64,000 bases of DNA from Artemia franciscana. Taxonomy: Eukaryota; Arthropoda; Branchiopoda; Anostraca; Artemiidae. A program made the translations under genes and the position numbers. The DNA lies in the NCBI RefSeq assembly GCF_032884065.1, contig NC_088871.1, forward strand, positions 17,914,472 to 17,978,471, read 5' to 3'. Positions 35,801 through 48,593 of this stretch are shown here, one piece after another. How positions within the stretch are numbered: position 1 is the first letter of the stretch; every line of letters begins with the position of its first letter. The notes under the pieces were generated by a model. The model was not told the origin of the DNA and made no database searches. It saw only the letters and a list, made by a program, of their open reading frames with translations.

Positions 35801-38800
35801 TAGTATTTATACAAATGTACCGCCTTCGAAGTCTTATCATCAAGGAAATAGGTCATCTACCTCTTATACAAGCTCTGCGAAACTCAACCAGGGAGAATTC
35901 TGCTCTTGTTGGCAGGTCTAGTGCTTGAGATACATTATAATGAGAAACAAGTTCGATTGTTTTTAATATCTGAACTATGGTATGTTGATTTTGCGTTTTA
36001 AGCTAGATTAAGCAATTATTTGATACTTGGTCTAGGCTGTCTCATAGGGCAGTGCCGAAAGAGTTCAGACCTACAGAGGTCTAAGAACCTAAAATCCAGA
36101 GTATTGAATGGTATTACGCTTTTGTTGCTATTGAAGCAAGTTCCAGTGGTGCTAATCACGAGGGGGGAGGTATTTGCCCGCTGTATTTCCCCCCATCCCT
36201 TGAGTTCAAAAATAAAGTTTTATTTGCTATTTTTATGGATTAAAGGAAGAAAAAATTGCCTTAGTTACCACATTTTGACTACAGCTGCACTATAGTTCAT
36301 CCTCAACCCCCCCCCTTAGTATGAAAACATATAACTCAAGTTATATGTTTCCCGTGTTTTTTTGCCATGCGTCTCTCTTATTTCAACCCGTGAAATTAAA
36401 TAAAAAAGATATTAAATATCTAAGACATTAAAGTGAAAAAAGTAATCGCCAGTGCAACAGTTGAAACACAAAAACAAATCCACATCATAAGACCAAATAT
36501 AAAAAATAAAAACTATAAAAAATAATAATAATTAATGAATAATGGATAATATAAATAAACAAAAAAATTACCATATAAACAAAAAAGAAAGACAGAGGAG
36601 AAAGGAAGACTGTTTTCCTACTCTAGTAATTAAAATAGATCACTACTTGAACAAGGCCTGAACCCTAGTCATCCATCAAATTACATAGGTCAAACAGCAT
36701 AGCCATACACAATCAACCGCAAAGAATGATCCATGGACAAGCAGTCGTATCGTAAGTAAAGACAATATTAAATGAAGACAAATATTAAATAAAAAAGCAA
36801 GTTTTTTTTTAAACAAAAGCACACGTTGTGGGTGTCATTTGGCACTTTATTATTGCCTTCCCAGCTCAGATTTAGCTAATATTTGTGGTATTGGAGGTCC
36901 CGAATTGTCCGGGTAAGGTAAATTTCTAGTGAAATTAGGTAGGGGTACAGTAATTCCATATGAGACAGCGCAAGAGTTTTTCAAAAATACAGTGTTGTGT
37001 TCTAGCTACAGAGATAGAAAGTAGGCTAGAAGAGAACAGTTTGGAAGTTTTGAACAACTTAAGCGTAATGCTAGGTGCAAACAAAACGAAAAAAAATAGT
37101 GTAAGCTTTGTGTGTGAATACTATAAGCTCGATTATGAACACTGCATGTCTGAGCTACAATGTTTTTACGGAGTAGACAACATAAAAAACAAAAACATTC
37201 TAGAAAGATAATCCGTTAAAAAACGCTTGAAATGTGTGTTTCCTCTGATATTTGATCTATTTAAAATGTAGTTCACTATTCCTATGAATTCTGCGTCATG
37301 CGAATAATCTTTTTCTTGCCTTCGATGGTTGAAGACGTACTGCCGCAACACTACGGGGCAAGAAAAATTATGTTCACCTGTGCGGTTGGCAATCGAAAGA
37401 TAAGTACAAATTGACCTTGATAAACTGATAAAGGAATTTAATATAGAAAAACTGACTACAATTTTTGTACGGTAACAAGTGTATGTAATGCAGAGTCAAA
37501 AGAGATTTTTTTTTATTATTCCAGAATAAAGTGTGCAATGAAGGTTTATTTTATTTGTACATTCGTCTAATTTTGAAATATCATAAGATTCATGTTACAA
37601 TATAATATTAGACTTACAATTATATGTAATAAAGCATGTAACTATTGTGTATTTTCGATTTTGCTTTATGTGAACGCTTATTTCAATGCTATTTATTAAT
37701 ATAAAGCAAAGAACCCACTACCAAATCAATTTGATGAAATGTCATAAATATTATTTCAACGAATCACGCATGGTAAAAGTTTAACACAACAAATTTAATC
37801 TTACAGAATCAAAATCCGTTCAAAACTGCGTATAACTGAATAGCGCAATACACGGGGCTGTTGGAATGGTGCTTTGTACAACTATAAATTTGGGGATCCT
37901 GTGCTGGGATAGCAGGTTGGGGAAGTAGAAGGGGGATAGGCTCTGCAACATTAGCGGGGAAGCCTACTGACAAAAAAGCCGAATGTATATGAAATTCACC
38001 TTAGCCCACACAGAAGCTTTTTTAATATATACAAATGTCGCCTGCATCAATTCATTGATGAAAATTTTAGTATAAGCCTGATCACCAGTACTTAATTTTA
38101 TGCTTATTTTAGGTGCGTTTATTATTTATTATGATTTGTGTAATATTTTTAATTTAACCTAGTAACGTCTTCGGTAACTTGTCTTCAGCAGCGCTCGAAT
38201 AAAATACCCCCCCCCAAATAAAAATGCTGGCCCTACGCCCCTGACGTATACAACGCGTATTCACAATAATATATTGATTGATGGATTATATGAAGATAAA
38301 TTTTGCCTTCAAATAATGGAGGTTAAATTATTGACCGCCCTTATGTAGGGATCACCTCCAGAATTTCAAGCTTGTGTATCGCAGCCTTATCTGGAATTCT
38401 TATTAAGAATGTCTTTGTTCCACTATAACTCAGTGACAGGGCAACTTTATCCCCCCGATATGTGTTTCAAACCAATACCCGAATGCCCATCTATGTCATT
38501 TATCAATATTCGCCTTGCATAATTATTCACATTACCCCTGATGCGCAAAGAAGATACATAACAGAATAGACTTAACTTTTATGCGGAATTGATCTGGATG
38601 ACCTGGCTAAAAATGCAATGGAGTAAACAAAATTCTAAAGCGAAGTATTTCAACCAAAATAAAGTATTTGACAGTCACACCGTTTTTCTTTTGCAAGTTG
38701 TAAGTGATAATTTGAAATTAATGAGCACTTTTTTGTCAGATTAACTGAATTTATTTTCTCTCCTTTGATTGTTTTGTTAGAGAAAGTTTTAAGTTGCCAG

Positions 38801-39335
38801 TGGAAAAAAAAGACAACGAGATTCAGAAAGCATATTTTAGTCTTAGTTTTATAATGAAGATGACGAATACATAAGAAAATATTTGCAACATTCATAAAAT
38901 TGTTCATTGTAAAATTCAGATTTTTCTGAATTTTTCAGATGGGGCGGCAGAGAAGACAATAAATTAGCCTTAAAACCTTATAGTTGATTGAAACTGAAAT
39001 CGATCAATAAAATAGTTTAAAAATATTTAAAAAGAATATAATTTGTTCAATGAAAAAAGGATAAATAACAATGATAATTACAAAATAATAACGAAATAAA
39101 TAACAAAAGTAATCAACATATGTTATATCTTACATATATATATTACATAGTTTAATCTTAGAGCATAGCATATATCGAGGGTTCACCAACTTTCAGAAAT
39201 CCCTTACATCATTTAGCGCGTACAAAGTATGGTGGAACAGTGCCAAGCGTCTTGGAGACTGTGAATAGCGTGGCATAGCTGTGGTGAGAGACATATAGCA
39301 CGAGATGTACACCAGAGGGTGAAAAGAGAGCAACC

Positions 39336-39425
<90 letters not shown>

Positions 39426-42400
39426 ATGTGCGTGTGTGTTTGTACTTTTCACAACTCAAGAAAATATTTACGGGCTTTATTAAATTGACTATTGTAAATA
39501 CAACCAAAACTGAAATCAATTAATGAATCATTCTAATTTGCTAAAATCGTTATAAGAAAATTAAAAGACGAAGAACTAATATCTAAAAAGCTAGCTAGTG
39601 AGGTTGAAGCAAAGGATGACAAAAAAAGCGATAAATGGTCACAGAGAAAGAGAGAGAGAGAGATAAAATGAGAGGAGATTGAGAAACAGGATGTAAAGAA
39701 ATGGAATTTGAAAAACAGAAGAGGACGCTTACAAACAAGGTAATTTAAATCAGATACTGCATAAAAAAGACCAGATTCTACTTTTAACGGAATATTGAAA
39801 AAGAAAAAGAACAATCTTAGGCATTCTTCGAAAACAAACTAAGATGGTCATTTACTATGGTGTTTCCATTTCCCTATAATTCATGGAAAGCAAGTTGAAA
39901 ATAAATGTTCATTACAGCTTACACTTTCCCATTCGACTTAATTTAGTTAAACAGGAATCATATTGAGGATATCATAAAGAAATTTTTGAACAGGAAATCT
40001 GTAAGAATCATTGTTGCAATTGAATAAAAAAAAACTAGTATTTTCAGCTGAAAGTAAGGGGTAACATTAATACCCAAAACGAACAGAAACTATTCCATAT
40101 ATGAAGGAATTGCTCTAATCCTGAATACATTATTTAGCACTTTTAAAAAAGCTTCTTATTCTAACTAAATGGCCATTGTATTTCAGGAGTGTTTCTCAAG
40201 AAATTGGGACAAATAGTCAACTTTAACGCAAAGAGCAAGGTATTGAGAAGGGGAGTAACCCCCTTCATATACGGATTAATTTCTGTTCGTTTTGAGTTTT
40301 GATGTTGCTTCCTACTTTCAGCTGAAAAACTTGTTTTTTTAATTTAATTTATCATCGTTTTTCAAATAATGCGGGGAAATCAGACCCCTGTTTCATGAGA
40401 GGTTTACTCTCCTCACAGGAAACTCCTTGAGATTTCCTCCCACGTAAAATACTCCCTCCTGTAAAATTCCATCTGGACAATTCCATTCTCGATGAAAAAT
40501 ATTATACGCAAAATGGGTAAATTTAGTAACTTGCGGCCCTATCCCCAGGGGCTATGGGGGCCATATTATTACCAGAGGCACGGTTATTGAACCCCTCAAC
40601 TATGTTGAGAAAAATAACCATCTCAAAAATTTGACTAAACGACTTTGAAGAAAAAGGGGTGCTAGAGGGGAATTAGCTACTATCCAGTCTTTTTGGTCAC
40701 TTAAAAAAAGGCACGAGAACTTTTGATTTCCGATCAAACAAGCCCTCTCTTGATCTTCTAGAATTATTGGTTCGATATGATCATCCCTGGGGAAATAATA
40801 CAAAAAAAACAAAAAAACAAATAAACACGCATCCTTGATATTTTTTTCGCAAAATTCCACTTTTTTGTATACAGGAGCTTCTAATCTCTTCGGTATGGCT
40901 CTCTAATATACCGAATCTGGTGATGATATTTTCATTCAGATCACTTGATGTTTTTGAGGGTGTTTCTCCCATTTTTCAAATCTAGCAAATTTTCTCAGAC
41001 TCGTAGCTTCTGATGGCTAACATAAGACTTTGAATTTTAAATATTTTGAATCAGCATCAAATTTCGATTTTTTAAAATGTATCTGTTGTTATCAAGACTG
41101 TGTTTCTTATACTTTCGGTTACAACTGAGCCTCATTGCTCTTTACTTACAGTTTGTTACCACAAACTGTTTGACAACAGATTGCTATCTATTTAACCTTG
41201 AAAAGAAAATCCACTTTTCGGGATTGCAAAGAGAGTAGACGAATCCATTTCAAACCAAAAAAAATAAAAAAAAAACTCAGGAGGTGAACTTTTTAGGGGC
41301 AAGGAGCACAGCTTGATATTAGAATAGTGGGAATTTGATTTAACATTTTAATACCATTATGACCCAGCCGTCTATTAATTGTGCCAGATCATCCAGTTCA
41401 AGTAAAAAGAAAACAAAAGGATAATTTTTATATTGTTAATTTTTATTGAGATACATAAACCATAGCGAAATTATTACCTGTACAATCTAATTATTCCAAC
41501 AATGACACCAGCTATTTAGTAGCATAGCGGTACTAGGAAGACGAAAATCTTGTCGAATATGAATGTGGTATAGAGGTGATGTATTTTACCCACTTATCAC
41601 TAGTTTATTGCTCTATGAGCAAGTGCTGTGGCAAAAATCCCCTTTAAACAGGATCTTCCACTGTATCCCTTCCTCTTTGTATAATTAGAAATACTGTTAC
41701 AAGAGGGGGACATCTATTGTAGGGGCCATTTAACAAGAACTTATTTAATTAATGAATATTTTTAGGCATGATCAACAAAGTTAAGAATCAGCATGGTATA
41801 CTTTACAATGCTCGCGAGGCACACCGACATGACCTTCGAGAAAAACGAAAACTTCTCACTAAGCTTAAAGAGGAACTTGAGTTTTCTCATAAAAAGCTTC
41901 TTTCATTAAGAATTATGAACAAAGAATCTGAAGCCGAATTTCAAAGTATGCGAGATGAAAGAGAAAGCAGGATTTTAGAAGATAATGCTGTTAAGGTCGT
42001 TGAAGCGGTAAAAATTGTCGAAGAGATGGTTCCCGAAAAGCCAGAAGAATTAGATGGCACAGGTACGGTTTCTAAATTCAAACAAGGGAATTTTTTCGTT
42101 TTGAGCAACCTTCTTTTCTGCCCAACATTTTTTTTGAGGAGAGGAAGGTGATAAGAAAATGACTGGAAAATACTACGAAAAATATAAACAGAAACTGGAA
42201 AAAAATAGAGAACTATTCAAGGATTCGCAAAATGTATTTTTTTGGTGTTACAACGGGATCCTGGTCATAGGTGCCTGGTGGTAAATGTCAAACACGAAAT
42301 TCCAGGGCTTTACGAAATTAAGTAGATAGTGGCAAGCTGAGAAACAATTAATGTTGGGGATATGTCTCGTTAAAAAAACTATATTATAACAACTGACTTG

Positions 42401-44987
42401 ATTTTACGGCAGTAAAAATTGAACCATATAGAAACACATATGTCAAATTACTTTTAAGCAAACCCTCTATTTAAGGTGTGGCAAAATTTTGAAAAGCAAG
42501 TGCTTTCCAATTTATTTTATCTAGTAAAAGAGTACAGTTTTTCTAATTCATTGAAGATGAATAGCCAGTTTTAAACATAACGCCTGTTTTACCTATAATC
42601 TATCATTTCTTTTATTGACTCTACGGCTACTACTACAACTAACAAACACACTGCAGCGCCAAGCCACCTGAGTCCACTGCAGTTATGAACGCTCCTCCTC
42701 CATTCCAATCTATTCAAAGCCTCCTTCTTTACACCCCCAAGAAGTTCCTATTTCCCTTAAATCTTTCCTTTCGATCTCCTCCCACGCCATTCGGGGACGA
42801 CCTGCTTTTTGTTCGGCCCTCGATCGTTGACTGACAAAGAAGATTTTTGGCAATCTGTCATCATTCCTCCGCAAAGCGTGTCCTAGCCTCAACCTTTCTC
42901 ATTGTAGCCCCAGGAAGCGGGACTGAGCCACATTTTGATACATCTTACAGTTTGAAATACGGTCAGTCAGAAGGATGCCCAAAATAATCTGTAGACAATT
43001 TTTCTGGAAAACATACAAAAATCATCCTCCGTCTTTCGGAGCACCCAAGCTTCAGAGCGATACTTGACCATTGTCATCACTGCAGATTCCAATGCTTTAA
43101 TCTTTGTTTCCATAGTTATATTCCTATTTTTCCAAACTTTCTTCAACTGTGAAAAAAACACGCTGGGCCTTGGCTGTTTTACCTTTAACGTCTTCACTGC
43201 ATCCACCGTCTTTACTAATAATACTATATAGGTAAGTGACACTGTCCACTCGATCGATCTTCTCGTTACCCAGCGCCTTTTCATCTTCACTTATTCCTAG
43301 CCTTAGCGACTTCTTAACATTAATTTTCAAACCTATTCCTGCACCCTGAACTCTCAAAACCTCCAACAAATTCTGTCATTTTGCTAACATTTTCATCTAG
43401 GATCCTCAAATCATCAGCATAATCTAAGTCTTGGAGAGTTTTACTTGCCCATTTGATTCTGTGCTGCCCATAGTCTTTGCTATACTCCTTTAGAAAGAGT
43501 CCATCAAAATGATCCATATAAATAGGAACTTACTCAGTAAGTAGAAGACAGCAAAACCGTTGCCACATTCTTATTGTTACCCGCATAAGTATATGTAATG
43601 AAACATAATTTATTCTTAGGAGAAAGAAAGTTTCAGCAGAAGGAGGGCTGTTTCCTAGTCGAAAACAACTTACTTAACAAAGCCTTCCAAGAAATCATAC
43701 TAAGTATATTGAAATAAGTTATCATTTTCAGCCGATACGAATGCACTAACTGTAAAGTTCCTCCCCTCCTTTCTTAGCTGTTCTCAGTCTATATGAATTT
43801 TCAGTTTACTAATGCATTTTCTGAGGCATCATAGAAATACATCCCAGTTTTTAGGTTCCTTAATACATCTTTCCAACTTATTAAACCACCTTTTACTTGT
43901 CTAACTTTGAATCCATCCTCAAAGTCGAGATAATTACGTTAGTCAAGAGAATATTTTTTATTTCTTTAGAATTTAAGACAAAAGCGTTTTGGTGGCTTTC
44001 AATTTTTGACCAGTTGTACTAAGCCCTTATCAAAATGCACTTTAGCAAAATCTTAATCATTAAAGACATACCAAAAAAGTTCAAGACATTTTATCAGGGG
44101 CATTAGTTGGGATGGAGGGTAAGTCGGCCCTCCTTCCTCTAGACTTTGAAATATACCTTTTTTTCGCTTCAAAATGCCCACATTTTGACAAACACATTTG
44201 TTTGGATCTTCATTAAAAGAAAAAACCTCGTCCCCTCTTCATCATTTTCGTAAATTGGCACAACTGCGTGTTAACAGTCGAATGCTCGGCGCATTCACAA
44301 CTGTCTTCGTTTTTTGATATAAATCAACAATTATTTTATAGACTCAATCGATTTGGCTCAATCCCCTCCCCCTCCTCTTCTTCCTTCTATTCCTATCCTC
44401 CGTTTCTTCCTATTTTTTCGCCTTTTTTTTATTATCTTAGTTTTTCCCCTTTTCAAATCCATTTTAATGCATATTCTCTTTGATTCACCTATATTTGTCT
44501 CTTATAACTTCTAAAGTTTGTTTTTCATCTATTATAGTTGTAATGATTTTATCAATTTAAGACCCACTTCAATGACTGATACCACTACAACCCTGATTAT
44601 CAGAACTATTTCACAGTGGTTGGAATAATTATATTAGCAAATACTTTTAAATTTTCAGATACACCCATATTCATAGATAGCCCATCGTCGGAAGAATCCC
44701 GCATTGCTTCGCCGACAGAATCGGAGGCATTACCATCCAATGACGAGATTGTTGACACTGAAAGCATAAAGATTTTAGACAAAGAGGAGCGACTGAAACT
44801 TCTTGAGGACCAATGCAAGTTCCTCTACGCAAGGGTGCTTAGAAGCACGCATCGATCTATTTTGCTCGCAGAAAGGCTCTCAGCACTGCATGACCAATAT
44901 GGGAGCAATGAAGAGTCAGCAACATCGAAAGCTTCAACACCTGCACCAGAAACACCGAAAGAGCGAACTCCTCCCAAAAGCGAATAA
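32121..44987 (+). CDS. Coiled-coil protein of unknown function (four exons)
   Basis: Exons 32121-32849, 34003-34204, 41766-42062 and 44659-44987 join in phases 0, 1, 1 to give 518 residues; I do not recognise the family. Residues 1-30 are acidic and Ser-rich. From about 32 to 180 the sequence is heptad-rich coiled coil (KQLQNRVIVTREMSQLGKQM region). A less charged block follows (about 180-240, GNPLSEKLFVMNGLFLELEK). Exon 2 returns to coiled coil (LESEVQSLKEVNNQLKLTML), and exon 3 is strongly charged helix. Exon 4 has a Ser/Glu/Pro stretch, a conserved-looking helix (EERLKLLEDQCKFLYARVL), and a Pro/Thr/Ser tail. There is no signal peptide, membrane segment or enzyme motif, so a scaffold, cytoskeletal or Golgi role is possible but inferred. 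ATG 32121 sits directly after an acceptor-like TATTTTATAG, so a 5' exon probably exists. A convergent Moira gene lies downstream. Confidence 0.75.
34003..34204 (+). CDS. Coiled-coil gene, second exon
   Basis: The acceptor TCTTCCTTAAAG| and donor TGGG|GTAAGT enclose 67 codons plus one base (phase 1). The translation begins TIHEEEASPVVLNARNALLF and continues as coiled coil. The frame follows exactly from the previous exon. Confidence 0.75.
35000..36950. other. Intron of the coiled-coil gene; MITE-like end at 35608
   Basis: CAGTGGCGTCATTTTTTTGG with a G-run then C-run (35608-35650) looks like a hAT-MITE end. A possible opposite end, CTGGCCCTACGCCCCTG, lies at 38228, too far away to be called a pair. 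The rest holds no feature I can support. Confidence 0.4.
36960..37211 (+). pseudogene. Possible hAT transposase fragment (ZMYM1-like)
   Basis: An 83-codon frame: TEIESRLEENSLEVLNNLSV, then FVCEYYKLDYEHCMSELQCF. The pattern R-L-E-E-N-x-x-x-L...YYKLD-x-x-x-x-x-EL is seen in ZMYM1-type hAT proteins before the C-terminal dimer domain. No catalytic residues or inverted repeats are seen nearby. Confidence 0.3.
39338..39440. repeat. (AT)n then (GT)n microsatellite
   Basis: About 73 bp of AT followed by an imperfect GT run. The tyrosine/isoleucine-rich reading frames across it are artefacts of the repeat. Confidence 0.97.
40031..41169 (+). mobile_element. Dominant hairpin-ended repeat family, second copy
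   Basis: It has the same order as the copy at 23874-25512: left fold-back (inverted arms at about 40040-40130 and 40225-40335), body, then a terminal stem-loop at 41148-41169 (arms ACAGTTTGT and ACAAACTGT, loop TACC). It lies in intron 3 of the coiled-coil gene. Confidence 0.7.
41766..42062 (+). CDS. Coiled-coil gene, third exon
   Basis: The acceptor ATTTTTAG| completes a Gly codon (G+GC) and the donor ACAG|GTACGG leaves one base. It encodes a charged helix (REKRKLLTKLKEELEFSHKK) with almost no helix breakers until PEKPEE at its end. The intron before it is 7.6 kb and holds a copy of the dominant hairpin-ended repeat. Confidence 0.75.
42650..43540 (-). mobile_element. RTE-like LINE, short 3' fragment
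   Basis: Related to 16654-18760 but beginning just before motif C: LQDLDYADDLRILDENVSKM (about 43440), GIGLKINVKKSLRLG, VTYLYSIISKDGG, then KAGRPRMAWEEIERKDLREI near 42770. It keeps YADD. Frameshifts break it. It lies in intron 3 of the coiled-coil gene, in antisense. Confidence 0.75.
44659..44987 (+). CDS. Coiled-coil gene, last coding exon
   Basis: The acceptor AAATTTTCAG| completes an Asp codon. It encodes a Ser/Glu-rich segment, then a helix around KLLEDQCKFLYARVLRSTHR, then a Pro/Thr/Lys tail ending PPKSE and TAA. A strong donor (AAT|GTGAGT) follows only three bases after the stop codon begins, so the 3' UTR may itself be spliced. Confidence 0.72.
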
Positions 44988-45235
44988 TGTGAGTATAAAT
45001 TAAAGTGGCAGGATAGGAGGATGTCGTAAGGAAAGATTTAAGGGGAATGGAACTTCTTAAGAGGGTGTAAAAAGGGAGGCTTTGAATGGAGTAGGAGCGT
45101 CCGTAGCTGTGTTGGGCTCATACGGCTTGGTACTGCAGTTAGTTATTAGTAGTGGTATCATATAGTTTGGTTACTAGAAACTTGACGGATTTAAGACCTG
45201 AGAGCTATTTATAGATACTTTTGGTATGCTGTAAC

Positions 45236-45239
<4 letters not shown>

Positions 45240-45320
<81 letters not shown>
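45240..45320. repeat. (AT)n microsatellite
   Basis: About 80 bp of uninterrupted AT, in the presumed 3' UTR of the coiled-coil gene. Confidence 0.97.
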
Positions 45321-45322
<2 letters not shown>

Positions 45323-45349
45323 CTTTTTTTATGTTAATTTACTGTTGAC

Positions 45350-45355
45350 AATAAA
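45350..45355 (+). promoter_or_regulatory. Candidate poly(A) signal of the coiled-coil gene
   Basis: AATAAA lies 363 nt past the stop codon at 44987, just after an (AT)n array. It is the first canonical hexamer on this strand downstream of the last coding exon. Confidence 0.4.
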
Positions 45356-45359
45356 AGCT

Positions 45360-48300
45360 TATAGGCTACAAATACGTATCAGTTTTTCTAAGAGTGCGTC
45401 GACATTTCATTTTTTCCAAAAAATTGGCATGTTCGAAGCGACCTAAACTGGTTTAAACCAAAAGAGATTATGATATGTTTACGTTGCTCCATTTGGTACT
45501 GATAGTAGGAATAGCAAGTAATCAGACAATCTTTCTAAGATTCCAAACTTCCGACAAGCATTATAACACACATTGTTGCGCTGTGCTTTCGAAAGGATAA
45601 CAGTGGGAAAAAAAAGACTCAGCAAACAGTTTTATGGAAACAACGAGACGGAAGTAAAAGGAAAAATACGAAGCAAACCAGAAACACAGAAAACAGGGTT
45701 AAGTAACTGAAACTAAAGATTTTCTTTACTTCCCAATAATATGTCAAATCTGTTATCTCTTGACTTACCAATCCAGAGCGACTGACAATGTCAAATCTGT
45801 GATCTCTTGTCTTACCAATCCAGAGCCACTTCTTCTAGGCTTTACTTTTGCAGCAATCCGTAAAATATTTTTATCTCTAAACAATAAAATATTTTGGAAT
45901 ACCGATATATAATTAAACTTATTAAAATTTTATGTTTAAATGTTACAAACATAAATGTGTGTATTATTAAAGTTATCACTACATTTGGCTTCGGGCCAAA
46001 TTTGCCAATGAAAACACGAAAAACACACAACATGTCTTATATTTTTGAATAATTCGTGCAGGTTTGTGCTTCTGACCTTCGCCTTCTCTAAAAAAAAAAT
46101 CATGTGTACGTGTCTACCGTCCAAGAATATTAAAAATATTAAACAGCCGTTTATTTTCCAGACCCAGCTGAATGGTTTAGAAACTTTCATTGAAGATTTG
46201 ATTCAATCACTGTTTGGCAGAAATGTTTTTTTGCAAAATCCTCTTTTGTAGAGAGCGTTTCTACTGGCCCAAAGTTGCTTGGAATGTTTCCTATAAAGTA
46301 TCAATCCTTCGTACTCTATACGTCTTTTGCCGATTTTTGTATTGACTGAAAAATATAGTTATATATATGTAGAGTTGTTTAGCAGATTAAAACTTGTCAA
46401 GTCCCATACAATTTTCAAGATTACTCAACTTACAAATTTATTTCTTTAAATGGCCTACTTAGAAGTCGAATCAAGCAGTCAGTAAATTCCTGGGATCTTA
46501 GCCTTAAACATTTGAGTGGTTCTTAACTCTATAGTTTCATTAATAATAACATTAAGGAGCTTCCCCCTCTTATGCTGCCGAAAATAACTAGGTTAGGTGT
46601 CCTTTTTAAGAGCCAAAAGTGACCAGCAGGCTACTAGTCCCTTTTATAAAACTGTTTTCGCCCTAGAGTTTATCATGGCCAAACATGGCGCTAAAATCAA
46701 ATTTTCAAGGTCGACTCCCAACTCTGTGCGTTCAATATTACTAATATACTTTCTAACACTATAGATTAGTACCAAAAATGACAATAAAAAAGGAAGCCCA
46801 TCTTGGTCATCAGACATTGAATATTCTTTTAAAAGCCAGTTATAAAAAGTTCCTGTTTTAATATACTAAGTATATAGCAAATTTATCTACTAAGGACGTT
46901 TTAGTAGATCTCAGCCACGTTCCTTAGCGGTCATTGCAATAACAGGGGAATACATTACAAAATGTACCCCAGTTATTGTCCTTTGCACAATAGCACATAA
47001 GCAAATAAGCGTATTGCAAATTTATGAGCTTACGAATAAATAGATTTATACATACATGCTTTGAAACACTTTATACAGAAAATTTAGCAGACGTTTGATC
47101 CCACTTGAAATTCTTATGTTAAATAGAATATAATGGTAAATCTCATGTTATACAAGAGATTATTATAGCGCCCTGTTGCTCAATCAAGCACGATACGATA
47201 AAATGAATTAAACACGTTAGTATAAGCGATTTGGTACAAGAAAACCTGGAAATTCAAGCTCTTAACATTTTCTTGGAGCACCAAAAAACAAATCACAATT
47301 CAACTAAGATCAATTAAGCACTAAGGGGAAACGCCGTTAGGTTCTGTTTGATAGTTTCATCTAGTTACGGCTTTGAAGGCCTTCAAGAAATGAAACAAAA
47401 GACTCGACTTAACTAAGATAATCTCCGTTTTCGGTTCTAATGTCATTCACGTATTAGGACTTCTGGATGCATTACTATCGACTCTTTCAGCAAAATCTGT
47501 ATATAGCCAAGGGCTGTATCCAGGTGTTAGAGAGAGGGAGCTGGGGTGCAGTAGAATTGAAAGCGACCCTGACAATGAAAAAGAGAACTTATTGTGATTT
47601 TTAGCTCAGAGGAGAGGGTGAACCTATGATGAACCTAGAGCACGAATATGGTTCTAGGCTACATAGGACGGCTAGCTGACTGTGTGCTTATTTCTCGTCA
47701 ACAGTTAGTTTATAATAACGAATAAAGCCAATTAAAAAAAACGAAAAAAAAAACGACAAAACTTCCGAATACAGGCTAGGAATATATCGGGCCCATTAAA
47801 AGAGGGGGACTGGGACGCAATTGTGACAATGGTGATTATTATATTTAAAAAGGGCATTGGATGGGGAATGGAATGGTAGATTTCTTTTTTTCCTATTTGA
47901 TTTCTTCCCATAAGTAACCTTGACCATTTGTTTTGCCTCAATTAGCTAAGGATGGTTTCTAATACCCAGCTACACGTTGCGAGAACAATATCCATGCTTC
48001 ACACAGCCACTGAGCTTGGAGAGCTTGAATTCTATGTCAGCGGTAGAATAGAAAAGAGCCTATGCTAAAACCATATAAGATAAAAGGACAGATTTGCATT
48101 TCTATAATTTCTCAAGTATCCGTACTTTCGTTTCCATAGCTCATGGCATTATCTTGAAACTGCCTCAAGAAAAAACCCTGCCATCTACAGAAAAGAAGAA
48201 TAAATTTTCCAGACGGTTGATGCAACAATAAGAGAAACTTATACGCTGTTTATCCTTCTGGGTGAAGATTTGATTCTTTTCTTGAAGAAAAAGAAAAAAA

Positions 48301-48410
48301 TTATTATTTTATAGCTAAAAGTTCATTTACAAAATTAAAGTTATAAAAGCACAAAGAAATATATAGAAATAGGACAAAACTCAGAGATTAGATGACACAG
48401 GCTAGTAAGA
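45360..48410. other. Intergenic region between two convergent genes
   Basis: No coding exon accepted. A 27-codon acceptor-led frame at 46163-46250 was considered and not accepted. Repeated phrase AATATGTCAAATCTGTTATC / AATGTCAAATCTGTGATCTC at about 45738 and 45787 (49-bp spacing, two copies). Confidence 0.5.
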
Positions 48411-48419
48411 ATATTTAAC

Positions 48420-48593
48420 TTATTGTGGAGTCTGTGGGGGAATAGGCTGTGGTAGAACTGGTTGGACATTCAATGGATGATGACTGGCAACTGCTTGTGT
48501 TGGTAGAGGACCCTGTACAGTCGGCTGTGGACCTTGTTGCTGCTGTTGTTGCATCTGCACTGCTTGTCGAGCTCTAGCTTCGGCTGCCTTTAA
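48420..48593 (-). CDS. mor: Moira last exon: Gln/Pro-rich tail
   Basis: The acceptor TTTTTAG| opens [20 protein letters not shown], continuing the family's LKYAE-x-RARQ stretch, then a Gln/Pro/Val-rich tail ending PPQTPQ and TAA (48422-48420). No canonical AATAAA was found in the following 700 bases of this strand. Confidence 0.88.
   Translation of the reverse strand, partial: LKAAEARARQAVQMQQQQQQGPQPTVQGPLPTQAVASHHPLNVQPVLPQPIPPQTPQ

Noticed and set aside
39193-39519. Open frames rich in Tyr-Ile across 39338-39440
   Set aside because: They are translations of an (AT)n/(GT)n microsatellite.
46163-46250. Acceptor-led frame TQLNGLETFIEDLIQSLFGR ending in TAG, as a last exon of the coiled-coil gene
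   Set aside because: The upstream coding exon already stops at 44987; the only following donor is after the stop, so this could only be UTR. No independent support.
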